Positions 1-11,079 of a stretch of 64,000 nt of DNA are shown here, piece by piece. This DNA is from Purpureocillium takamizusanense (lineage: Eukaryota > Ascomycota > Sordariomycetes > Hypocreales > Ophiocordycipitaceae): positions 186,001-250,000 of the forward strand of contig NC_063072.1 in the NCBI RefSeq assembly GCF_022605165.1, in the 5' to 3' direction. The stretch's first letter is position 1, and each line of letters opens with the position of its first letter. Under the pieces are notes generated by a model. The model saw nothing but the letters and a program-made list of their open reading frames with translations, had not been told where the DNA came from and made no database searches. Made by a program: the position numbers and the translations under genes.

Positions 1-469
1 TGCGCTGCTGCTGCTGCTTCCTCCTCCTCTTCTCATCGTCATCGTCGTCATCGGCCGTCGCGGCGCCACGAGCACCCCCCATGCCAGGCGAGTACGGAAA
101 CGCAATAAACCCCGTCGCCGGCACCAGCCCGCCGTCCAGATCCACCGTCACGTACTGGAACTTGAACGCCGCCGTGCCCGCCCGAAACGTCCGCGCCTCC
201 GGGTCCATGGGCTGCACCTTGAGCACGTCGCCGGGCCTGCTGCCGCTTCTCGAAAAGTTGCCCGCCGTCTCGTAAAAGCCAAAGTCAAAGTCGCGCCCCA
301 CGACGTCCAGGTCCGCCGCGTTCGTCAGGCCGAGGATCCGCTGGCACTCGCGCCCGCAGTCGTGCGCCTGCGCCTCGGACGCCGTGACGTTGTAGTTGGA
401 CGCCTGCCGGGCGGCGGCGCAGAGGCCGGCTGCCGCCACCGTGGCGAGGGACAGCGCGTGGGTGCGCAT
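1..469 (-). CDS. Secreted alpha/beta hydrolase (lipase-like), N-terminal part
   Basis: The ATG is at 469 and the frame stays open to the window edge, so about 156 N-terminal residues are visible. It begins with a signal peptide (MRTHALSLATVAAAGLCAAA). A fungal secreted alpha/beta-hydrolase lead-in follows: FYETAGNFS, then RPGDVLKVQPMDP, then FKFQYVTVDLDGGLVPATGFIAFPY. These segments precede the hydrolase core in that family; the core, with its nucleophile Ser, lies outside the window. A run of Asp, then Arg/Lys and Gln from about residue 138 is a low-complexity insert. Secretion and the fold family are fairly safe; lipase versus other esterase activity cannot be decided. Confidence 0.7.
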   Translation of the reverse strand, partial: MRTHALSLATVAAAGLCAAARQASNYNVTASEAQAHDCGRECQRILGLTNAADLDVVGRDFDFGFYETAGNFSRSGSRPGDVLKVQPMDPEARTFRAGTAAFKFQYVTVDLDGGLVPATGFIAFPYSPGMGGARGAATADDDDDDEKRRRKQQQQR

Positions 470-1716
470 CGTTGTGGTGATGGTTGGTGTTGAAGCCTTC
501 TCGATGGTGCCGTCGTGATGTATATATATATACGTCGTATGAAACGTCTTGTTGCTGTACTGCAACGCGGACTCGTGCTGTCGGGTCGTCAGGTATGTAT
601 GTAATTAGCAGATTACCATCGCAGCGTCTCCTACACAAGGCGCGGCGTCTCCTACATCTTATATACCCCTCCCATGCCATCCATCCATCAGCCCTCTACC
701 CTCTGCGTGCGGCTCATCTTCTCCGCGGCTCATCAACCCCATCGTCGTCATCCCTCCTCCTTCCCCCCCCTCCCCCCTCCCCCGTCCCCCCATCATCATC
801 ATCATCCACATACCTAGACTCTCGGCTCCTTCCACGCAGCCAATCCACATCCCCGGCAACACTCCGTACGAACCTACGTACGTATCATCATCGACCGTGC
901 GGACGCAGGGCTGTGCACCGCCCAGCGATGCGGGCCCCTCCGCAATCCATCTCCCAATCCGAATCTCCCACCCCACAGCCATCCTTCTCGCGCGCGAACC
1001 ATGCAGCAAGGCAAAACCAGACAGGCCCAAGGACACCCCGACTCCATCCCTCCCCCTCGGCGGCAGTTCTAATCGCCGGCTCCACGCACGGCATGGAACC
1101 TCAGCCCCCATATTCTTCCTTCTTGCTAGCTGCGAGCTGCGTCTGCTGCCTCAACCCACCATCCCCCTCCCTCCCCTCCCTCCACCCTCTTCTTTACCCC
1201 TTCTGCAACCATCTCGCGCGCCCGAATGGTCATGCATGCATACTACACGCATCATCCCCCCGGTACCCCGGGTCCTCCGCCGCCCATCGGGATCGGCGAC
1301 CCGTCCTCGCCGTAAAAGCGGACCCCCGGCTCCGTCTAGCGTCCTCCGCCCAGCCACCAATCACCCGCCCGCCAAACCCCCCGGCGGCCCCACCACGGGC
1401 CGGCCGACCGAACGACCGACCGACCGACCGACCGAAGCTTCTACCTCTAATCAACGATCCCTTGGCTGGCTTTGGGGGGCTCCGGGCGGTGTTTCGGCCT
1501 CTTCTCATCCCCGAACGAGGCATACCACGCAGTCGAGGCAGGCAAACGGTCACGCCTTCTCCGTGAATCGATATCATGCCTGGCTACCTATACGGTACTA
1601 TCATGCCCATATCCGCGTGTCCTCTGCTCTCCCATGTCCTCTTCTCCCCCTCGCCCTCCCTCTCATCCCACTGCTCGACACACCCGGCCAGTCCATACCA
1701 GCCCTTCATCCCGTCT
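470..1716. other. Intergenic region, no supported gene
   Basis: Promoter side of the hydrolase at 1-469 and 3' side of the RhoGAP gene. It is C/T-rich on the + strand, so long overlapping frames appear on both strands, but they are Pro/Ser/Arg-rich and lack domains. A GACC tetranucleotide tract lies at about 1401-1434. A TATATATATA stretch at about 521-532 lies some 55 bp upstream of the hydrolase ATG and could be its TATA box. Confidence 0.6.
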
Positions 1717-4700
1717 CTAATAGCCGATCCCATCACCTTGGACCCTGCCCCCGTCAACCATGTCCAGCAGCTCCTCTGCCAGCAACAACATTTGCGCCGC
1801 AGCACCCTCGACGCCGGCCTCACACCGCCCCTGCGGACTCCAAGTGCCATCCCTGGTGACCACCGACTGCGCAGGGGTCGAGTCGTCTACCGTCCCGTCG
1901 TGCACCGCCCCCGGCGATGGTCCGTGCAAGCATTTCCTTATCCTTGCGGACACGACTCCGACGTCTGCAGCATCGCCCGAGTCCTCGCTGGCCCTCGCCC
2001 CCCTGCTGCCGCTCCTCTCCGCCATCACAGTCGCGTCGGGATCACGGCCATCCACCGACGTCTTCAGCTTGTCTGCAGCGTCATCTGTCACAGGACCTGG
2101 TTGACCTCTCGCGCCTCGTGCGCCTTCCGTACGCCGCTCAGCAAAGAGCGTGTCTCGAATGTCCCTCAGCTTGACTGTAAACTTCTCAAACACCTTGACT
2201 CTCTTCTCCGCGGACTCAGCCCGCTCCTTCCACATAGACACATCTCTGGTAGCCACCCGTAGTTGCTCGCTGAGTGTGCCCACCTCGGCATTCTGCTGCG
2301 CCTCGAGCTGACGCCTGAGCTGCGTTGATTCGTCCACTCTCGCGCTCAACTGTCGCTGAAGATGCCGTATCTGTGAGTGCAGCACCGTCGGGCTGCTTCG
2401 GCATCGAGGAGAGTCGACCGCGTCTGTTGGTATCGACACACCGACCTTGTCGCTGTCACGTGGCACCGGCGATGGTGTAGCCTGAGGTCGCGGTCGGTTC
2501 AAGTGATGTGCGATAGGGGGTGGCTCACGGTACGGTGTCATGATTCCGGGGCTTGGCACAGGCCGATGTTCATGAGGAGAGGCTCCGTAATTTTCCAACA
2601 GGTCAGGAGCCGCCATCCGTAGCTTCGCATCTGGATCAGTTCCAACTCTAATGTCCCTGCCATGCCAGCCCTGTACGGGTTGCTCATCTGCTGGTGCTTC
2701 CAACGGCAGAGCCGATGAGCCATGAGACTCGCTCATCTTCTTTTTCGCGTGTGATAGCATCTTCGTGGTAGTAGAATCATCACCAGACACGCCGTTTACC
2801 GAGTCAGAAGGCGAGTCCGACCTGTTGCGGCCCCATGGTATCCCAGGCGGAGGCGGCGGCCCGTAACGGCTGGGAACCGAAGAGGGAACCCAGGTCTCGG
2901 CCTCTGGTAGCTTCGACTTCTCGTGAACCGAGGCTTGTCCACGCAGCGAGCCTTGTGACTGGGTTTGGCGCTCAAACAGCGCGGCCATGGCCTTCACGGA
3001 GCCCCGCTTGCTCAACGCTTCAGAGCTGCTGGATCGCGAGGGAGATTGCACTGTTACTCTAACTTGACTTCTGAGCTGTCCATGGGACTTGGAACTCCTG
3101 GGCCATCTTTTGATATTGTCAGAAGTGTCCTGGCGGTTCTGCGCGGCTCCCGCCATGGCAGAATCGTCGCTTGTCGCGGCAGAGCCCTCCTAAGGGACCT
3201 TGCTCGTCAGAGCTGAGCCATTGTCTTCGCTGCCTTGAACGCCGCGGCCCCTGCGACTTTCACGGTAGAAATTCTCTGGCGTTGTGTCCACAGAGTTGTC
3301 GTATCCATCAGTCGTTTGTCTCGATGTATTGTCTCTCTGGCCATTCCGGACATCATCTTCCTCGTGGGCGTCGTGGTTCGCCAGCGGCCCGAATCTGGGG
3401 TTCAATTTTCGGGATGACGCGACGCCTAAAGTCCTGTGAGATGACGGCAGAGTCGCATGCGAGTCTTCCGACCCATCGTACGAGCTTGCTTGGTTCGAGA
3501 TCCTCTCCTTCTTCAGCCTTGCAGGTGTGTTTCCGATGCCGTTGGCTCGAGCCTTATGCGCACTTTCAGCTATCTCCGCCGCAGCCTGGGACAGAAACGT
3601 CTGCGACATTTCCGAATTGTCGTGGCTGCGTTTTGTTCGCGAAGACATCCGCGGTGGGACACTGTCAAGGTATACCTGATCGGCATCCTGAGCGGGACCT
3701 CCATTTGGTTGCATACGCTTCTCCTGCATCTCAGGTCTGTCCGTTGAAGTCGACACGTCGCTTCGAGTGACCGATAAGCGATCCGTCTTGAGTGGCGCAA
3801 ACGTCTTAATACCATCGGGTGGCAGCAACAACTCCTTTTGCGAAATCGGCTCCGCGGGCTCGATAGACCGATCCGCACTCCGTCTTGATCGGCGCCCACT
3901 CCTTGTCGACTCGACGTCGCCCAGGCTCTCCTCCCTGGTCGGCGTCAAAGTGCCCATGCTCATCTTGGGCAGCAGCTTGTAAGACGTCGTGCTCTTCAAC
4001 GACTTCGACCGTCGCCTTCTCACGCCCATTGTCGGAGTATCTGGGTCCGGGCTGCCATTCCTCTGCTCCACGTTAGGTTCCGGCTTGGCTTCGTTCATGT
4101 CCTGGGGCATCTTGATGGCAAAGTGCGAGGCAGAAGGACGAAGTAGGCGATTGCGCAGGTTCACAGACGAAGCGTCCTTTCGGTGGTGGAGCCCCAGCGA
4201 CTTCATCTGGCGCACAATGTCGCGCCAGTTGGAGATGAGCATCTCCGCGAGGCTATTGGCCACCAAAATCTTGTCCACCGTGGGTGGTCCAGTCCGGCCG
4301 CTGGCAGCTTTGCTCATGCGCCGGTCACGACGAAGGCCCTCTGGGTTGAGGGGGAAGAGGAGCATGCCCGATGTCGGAGTGGCCAGCTTCATGTTGTACT
4401 GATCCAGCAGATCCCCCACGAGAAGTGGACCAAACACGATACCAAGTGCGGTATATCCCATCAAGTCGCCCGTCGGAAGTGGGCGCCCGTCGTTGTCCTC
4501 ACGAGGCGTCACCTCGGCCGCCCGCCCGATCAGGCTGAGGAGTCCAAACACGGCGTAGATGAGCTCGCGGCGAAATTGGGACTTGACAGTGCCAATGGCC
4601 AGAGCGATGAGCCTCGCCCGGACCTTGGTCTGCTTGGTCCGTGGGAACTCGGGCTCACCGTTGAGCTGGGAGTGAATGGCGACGAGGGCGTCAAGGAGAG

Positions 4701-5656
4701 CCAGGGAGCCGAGGATCCCCCCTGGGAGAACCGAGAGGAGACGCTTAAACGTCGAGGCGACGTCATGGATCGCGTACGGAATATGGCCCGGAAGGGTGGC
4801 GCAGCGGACCGTGCTTGCGATGTCGTCGCTGTCCTTGGCGAGGTAGCAGTAGTGGTCAAACAGTGCCGTCACGATCCGCACCGATCCAGGGATTCTGAAC
4901 AGGCCCCGCGTGGTAGCATTGTGTGCCAGATGCTGTGCTGTGGCCCGGATACACGTGGGCAGCACCAGCGAGCAGGGCGCGTACTCGGAAGGCAAGTAAA
5001 GCACGCTCTTGCCACTCAGGCGCACCATGTCCTGTACATCGACGAGGCGTGGAGGATCCCGCCGCGAGTGAAGCATATGGGCAAGGTCGGACACGCTCCT
5101 TTTGTGGCGCAGTTGCAGGTGAGACGGCGCCGACGAGGACGAACAGCGGTTTGGGTTGGGATGAAGGAACCTGTGCAGCCATCCCCGTTTGTCCGGGCTC
5201 TTTGCGGCATCGCCCTGGAGTGTGTCAGCGTGATAGCACGACCCAGGGCGGACAGCTGATGCTTGCCTGCTGCTTGTCAGTAAAGTCTTGGACTATCAGC
5301 GGCCGCACGCCATGCTACAACATGGTCAGCCCATGGTTTCTCATCATGTTCTGAAGCCTCAGCGGGTAAGCAGACGACACCTTCTTTGCCAACCGATTAT
5401 ACTCATGGACGTAGATGGCCCGGTCGTCCACCTCATCTGTATCGCTCACGAAGCCCAGCTCTCCGCTACTCGCCGTCCACGTCCCGCTACTGCGCACTCT
5501 CGATCCCTGGGCCAGCAGGTTTTGCACGCTCGCATTGTAAGGGAAAGCGAGCGAGATGGAGCTCGTCGAGGGCGGCAGCCGTTGCGGCAGGAACGCGTTA
5601 TGCGTGGGCAGCTGCTGAGTCGACCGGGACGGCTCCAGCCGATTCGATCCAGCCAT
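1717..5656 (-). CDS. RhoGAP-domain protein with C-terminal coiled coil
   Basis: A GTPase-activating protein for Rho-type small GTPases, which control actin and polarity at the cortex. Exons: 5656-5381 (92 codons), 5314-5267 (16 codons) and 5214-1717. The RhoGAP domain spans about residues 150-390 and carries the arginine-finger motif GLFRIPGS. A long disordered Ser/Arg-rich part follows, then a coiled coil (HLQRQLSARVDESTQLRRQ and WKERAESAEKRVKVFEKF). The second intron (5266-5215) begins GCAAGC and ends CTCCAG with a GCTGAC branch point, so it is GC-AG. The frame continues across one TAG at 3192-3190 into a further 490 codons containing the coiled coil. A small unrecognised intron or a true stop there are both possible. 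The start at 5656 is the first ATG in frame; the frame upstream has no better start. Confidence 0.75.
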
Positions 5657-6309
5657 GTCGAGTGTTCCCTCTGCGTCACACGCTGCTCTGGGTGCTTCGT
5701 CTTGAGCCTCGGCGTGGTGGTATAAGGCTGTTTTGAGGAGCTGCATTCGCGCCAAGGTCGGACACTTGTTATAACTCGACTTGGGCGTACCAAACAGCAG
5801 CGTCAGGTTCACCTGCTCGCATTTCTCGTCGGCGCCTTCGTGCCAATTTCAGTCGCGGCAAGTGTCAGTTGGCTGCGCGAAGCTCTCAGCTGATGGGTGA
5901 CTCCTGCTTCCCGTGTCAGTGCAAGCCGGTCGTGCGAAGATCAAAGGAAGCGGCGCGCTTGCTGACCTCGCCTGCAGGCGCATCCGCGGGTGACAGACAC
6001 CAGACCTAATGCTTCGTCCAAGCCTGTTTGTTAGTGCTGTGAGCGGCTCATGCAGTCCATCAGCAAGCATAGGGGCATTCAAAAAAAAATCGAGAAGGGA
6101 AACGTCAGATCCATTGCATTGTTCCAAAGCCCAAGTCTATCGTCGGCCGGCAGCGCATTATGCCAACCATTGGTATTCCAGTACAAAGCCTCGAGATTCC
6201 GGTACGCCGCAGCATGCATCTGCCCCCGCCCCTGCCCGAAACCAGCACTTGGTCTCGGCTTCCTCAGATATCCATCCTCTGCCCCGGCCCGGTGGGGGAG
6301 CAAGCGTCC
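5657..6309. other. Intergenic region
   Basis: Promoter of the RhoGAP gene and 3' flank of SNF4. Only short frames without recognisable domains are present on either strand. Confidence 0.6.
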
Positions 6310-7982
6310 TCACGTTTGGGGGCCAGAGTCTTCCTCGCCTTCCAGCAAGACGTACTTGAGAATGTCGGACAAGGAGATGACGCCGCGGAGCCGGTTATCG
6401 TCGTCCACCACGACGAGCCTGTGAACTCGGCTCTTGCGCACCGTATCAAAAATGCTGTCTAGCCTGTCGCCCTCGCCGCACGTGTAGATGCCCGGGCTCT
6501 CATCCGGCCGCTTGCAGAGAGCCTCACCGATGGAGCCGTCAAGCTCCTCGTACGCGCCACCCTTGATGCAGGGGATGACGTCGACGGCCTCGAAGGCGTT
6601 GAGGACCCGATTATCGGCGTCAACGATGGGGATGCAGCTGATGTTGTGTTCGACCATGAGGTGGATGGCGTCGAGGACGGTGCTGTCCATGCGAGCCGTC
6701 GCCAGGTTGGTGTAGGTGCCGAGGTTGATGTCACGGACGCACTTTTTGAGCATGACGGTGTTTTGCTCATTGTTGACGGCTATAAACTTGAGGATTCGGT
6801 ACTGAGTAATGACGGAGAGAACTGTCTCCCGACCCGTCTCATCATCGACATCGACAAGGGGGATTCGGCGCGCGCGCGTCTTGAGCATGCGTCGGCATGC
6901 CTCATAGAGGGGCTGAGAGGGGTGGACGGAAACGGTCTCTATGGGTATCGCGCCGATGGCCTTTTCGATGTCTGCCAAGCAGTAGGTCAGTTGAGAAACG
7001 GCACAATGGGTAGAGTTAGGGGCAGGGCATCGCAGCTATGCGGCCGTACCTCGCAGGCTGCTCAGGCGGAACTGGTCCAGCTTGCTGATCTCGTCGGGGA
7101 ACTGGTAGTAGTATTGGATCACGTTGATGTAGTCGGTGGCCGTCAGGATGCCCGCGAACCGAGACGTGTCTGAGTCCCAAAGGGGAGCCGACACAATTGC
7201 TGGGGGGGCGGTTAGCATGGGCGGTGTCTCGCTTATTGCGTCACTCACAGTTTTGGGTCAAGATGTTGAGGCTCTTCTTAATGAGCAACCCCGTGTCGAG
7301 GACGATGAGGCGGAACGAGAGAGGCAGGACATCGTAGCTGGTGCGGACCTTGAGGAAGTCACGGATCGCCCTCTGATGCGACGAGGTTAGTCTAGCGGCG
7401 GGACGGCGAACGCGCAAGAAGACGACTCACGATGCCCTGCTGCTGGTCGCGATCAAGGGGGCTCGGCGGGTGTCTGTGTTGGGCATCGGTCGGAGCACCA
7501 GCGGCGGCAGGAGCAGCAACGCCGCCTGAGGCTTGGGCCGACATGGCGGAGCTGGCCTTGTTGAAGCGCAGGTAGGACGAGGGCGCGACGATGTGCGGGA
7601 AGCGCAGCGCAGCAGGGGAGGCGGGGTGCTCGTGACTCTTGTGGCCGTGGTGGCCCGCCGCTGTCGGTGTCGTCGTCGTCGTCGTCGTCTTCGTCGCTGT
7701 TGTCGGAGTTGGGTTCGGCGTCACGGCTGGCGGCGGCGTCGGCGGCGGCGCCGGGGCAGAGGCAGCAGTGGCAGAGGCAGCAGACGACCCGACCGCAGCC
7801 GATTCGGGCCCAACGACGGCTTCGTCTCCAGCGACTGGCTCACGAGACTCGGCGACGCCAACTGGCTGAGGGGCATCGACGACATTGGCCTGCGGCGGCG
7901 CGGGGTCGGGCTCGGGGGCGCCAGCCGACGCAGCAGCGGTGCCGCTAGCAGCGGGCACGGGGCTCGCCGCCGGGTCGTCCAT
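6310..7982 (-). CDS. SNF4: AMPK/SNF1 complex gamma subunit (nuclear protein SNF4)
   Basis: The regulatory gamma subunit of the SNF1/AMPK kinase, which binds adenine nucleotides through paired CBS domains and relieves glucose repression. Four exons: 7982-7431, 7372-7249, 7199-7050 and 6971-6310, giving 495 residues; all three introns are GT-AG with clear branch points. The first about 180 residues are Ala/Pro/Thr-rich and disordered. The CBS region follows: [16 protein letters not shown], then [47 protein letters not shown] and [20 protein letters not shown]. The order matches SNF4 orthologues. The start chosen is the ATG at 7982; an in-frame extension further upstream has no supporting features. 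The unusually long N-terminal tail is typical of filamentous fungi, as yeast Snf4 is only about 320 residues. Confidence 0.93.
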
Positions 7983-10900
7983 TCGTCGCCTGTTCCCCTT
8001 GTTTCGCGTCGTTTTTTTCGTTTTGTTCGGCCGAGGAATGAAGGGGGTGAGGAGCGGGTGGACGGGATGGCGGGCCGCGCGTGGTTCGGTTGAGGGGTTG
8101 GGATGGCTGAAGAGGGTGGGAAGTGAGTGTGCGTGCGTGCGTGCGTGTATGTCACACGGGAGGAGAAGGTAGCAGTTGTAGGTAAATTGGGCTGGCCCGC
8201 GATGAAGATGGCGATGGGAGGAGGATGATGCGATGTTTGCAGCGTTGAGCCGAGCCGATTGTCCGCGAGGTGGGGGGCCAAGGAGGCCGGGGGGGGGGGG
8301 CGGTTCCGGGTTAGAGGTAGCTCCGCGGGCAGCCTCCACTACCATAAGGAAGAGAGAGCACAGGGGAGCGGGCGGGCGGGCGACATTGGCCTTGAGCTGG
8401 TGGACGACCCCGAACCCGGAGGGGCCCGGAGGGGGGCCACAATAATAGGTGGCCGCCCGGAAGGTCCAGGAAGCTTAGCTTAGTATCCAGGTCCTGGGTA
8501 GCTGCCTGGGCTGTCGGGTGTTTGGTAGTACCTAGGCCGGGCGGTTACGGCATTGTGCTCCAGGCGAGGGGCTGAGCTGTGTTGTCTGACGGTGGGCGAT
8601 AAGGGACGATCCAAGAAATCACTGATAAGGTTTCGAGCTGCTACCTTGCCTGCCTGGGAGTAACCCAGGCTGCAAAGAATGCGATGCAGTCTCTCCGCGA
8701 CACACTGTCTTCGGTGCCAAGACGGACTCATCAGCTGCCAGACGAGCCGAAACGTGCCGCATTCCAACGACGTTACAAGGCCTTGCGTACACGATGATAC
8801 CCATTGACTACGTACTTCGTACGTGGTAAGTGTAACCGCTGTACTACGTCCCCGCTGGAAGACGTGCGCGGGATGCTGCCTCTAAATGAACAACACCCAA
8901 CCTCACGCACAGCCCACGGGCACAGCGACAGATTGCCAAAGACTAGACAGTCTTCAAAAAGCTCATATCTTTCGTGTGTCATGCCCGCAGAGTCAATCAA
9001 GACTTCGCACGGCACCTTGAGTTGTGCAATCATTTGTCGAACGAACGCGAGTATAGGGTAGGTGAGTTTGAGACGAGCATGAATTCCGCCTGCCCGATAC
9101 GGCTAGTGCCGCCGTACGAAGTATACTCGTCTCAACAACTGGAAGGAACCCGGAAGACGCTCTCGCCGTGCACGTCTTGTTGTTGGAGTCGGCAGCCGTT
9201 GGCCACTGCCGTTGGCCCAGGGACTCGCTCGCTCGGCTGATGAGGCGGCGTCCGCCACAAAAAGGCACCTCCGCAGAAACACGAGGGGCCGCGCAGCATC
9301 TGATACTCGGCAGGAGACGCCTTTGCAGGTGCAGCATCTGCCTGGGGCAAAGAAATCATGACTCAACTGGCTGGTTGCTTGCCAGTCTCATCACCAACAG
9401 CCGTCAACGCCCACCAGCATGCCCACGCCATGCCCATGGATGGCCATGCCATGCCATGCCATGCCCAGCACGCCCCCGTGTTCACGTTTGGCAACGACCA
9501 CCCCCCTTACCCTCCTCCCCCCCCGGGTCTGCGTCACATGCGCCGTCCCGACGAATGGCGTCAGGCTGGATCGTCAGTGTCTCACACACCTCGATGGCAG
9601 AGGAGAGGGCGTTTCGCTCGCGCGTCTCCTTGATGTTGCTCTCACCCACCATCCCTGGCCAGGCGGTGGTCTCTTGCGTGGATGGATGGATGGACAGATG
9701 CATGCAGGGCCCGCCGCGCCTGCCTGCCTGCCTGCCAAAACGCCAGTCGCGCCGCTGCTTGCATTCCACGCGGGCGAGGCACTGCCCTCCCGTTATTGTT
9801 TGCCGGGGTCCCGCGTCGTTACCGCCGTCTTCGCCGCCTCCTCGTGGCCAGCCATGCTCGTCGAGGTGCGTGCCCGCCAGGCTGCGGCTGCGACAGAGAC
9901 GCCACAGGGACCGACCGTCCCCGTGGACGTCACCGCGCGTGTGGAGGCATCATGCTTGACCTGACCGGTGTTGTCCACTTCGATACCTCGTACTTGGTGC
10001 CAACGTTGTGCTCCAAAAATGGATGCCTTGTGCTGGCCTCATTACGCATGCTGAGGTACGTGATTATGGCGCATCTACGAAGTAGAGCACCTCCGGGAAT
10101 GGCACGGCCAGCTTGATAGCTTGTGTAAGGTAGATGTGATATCATACAGTACGCTGTTCTGCATGTTGGCTTTAGTAGGTTAGTAAGGTACCTACTTGCA
10201 CTTCTCACGATCGCCTTGTGTGGCGGCGACGGACCGCAGCTAGGCCCTCCCGTGTCGCCCTGCCAGCCATCCATACAATGCTTCAACGCTGGTTGCCCGC
10301 TGACACATTCGTTAGGCAGGGTCCAGCGGACCTGAGGCCCTCCACTGCTGGCGCTCCCGTCAAGCGCTCCATGGAGGGAGTGTGCGCAGCCTGGTGTCCT
10401 AGGGCTGTCCCTACCAGGTCCCCAATCGTCCTCCCCCGCGAGGCGCGCTAGCGTGGGGTAGGTAGGTACCTACTTGCAGCAGCACCAGCAGCAGCAGCCA
10501 GGGCACGATGACAGGAGGGAGAGCTGGAAGCTGTCCATGCTACGAATGCCCGGGGGTAGGTACGGTACCAGCCTCGAGGTCCCAGCCAGTGCTGCTATTC
10601 GCGCTAGCCTCCTCCTCCACTCCAGTGCTCCAGGCGCATTGCATTGCCTTTGATCTCCTGCCCCCGACTTAGCTTCTTTCGCCCGCGCGGCAACCGGCTC
10701 CTCCTCTCCTCCTCTCCTCCGCCGCCGTCGTTCCAAACAAACCCCCCTCCGCCGCCTCGGCCGCAGCATCGCATCGCCTTCCCCCGCGACACGCCCGTTG
10801 CTCACCGTCGCTGGCTGAGCTACCGGCTGCTCTACTCGTCCGCTATCCGAGCACCGCGCCGCCGCGCAACCCCCGACGGCCATCGTCGTCGCAGACGCCT

Positions 10901-11079
10901 CCCGTCCCTGCCTAGCAAGCATCACCGAGTGACTCGCTCGAGTTGGCTTGGGGCTCGAGCGCCGTCGTCCCAGCACCACAACAAATCGTCCCGTCGCCTC
11001 GCGCCGCACGACAACTTTCCCCATCGCCACAGCCTGCCGCGCATCCGAGCCTGAGCCATCGAGGCCGTATTTGCCAGCC
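7983..11079. other. Long divergent intergenic region between SNF4 and VAC8
   Basis: About 3.1 kb with no gene I can support. It contains a G run near 8291-8300, a GTGC repeat near 8129-8150, ATGCC and GGAT/TGCC short tandem repeats at about 9425-9475 and 9668-9740, and C/T-rich sequence towards the VAC8 start. Frames of up to about 260 codons (for example + 9168-9959) are Pro/Arg/Cys-rich, lack domains and overlap each other on both strands. Confidence 0.55.

Noticed and set aside
484..1859. Long + strand frames (360 and 320 codons)
   Set aside because: Pro/Ser/Arg-rich translation of C/T-rich promoter sequence, overlapping each other in different frames, without domains.
4183..5259. + strand frame of 358 codons opposite the RhoGAP gene
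   Set aside because: Antisense shadow of a conserved RhoGAP domain; no independent features.
9168..9964. + strand frames of 263 and 181 codons in the SNF4-VAC8 gap
   Set aside because: Low-complexity, Pro/Cys/Arg-rich, built on short tandem repeats; no domain or signal peptide.
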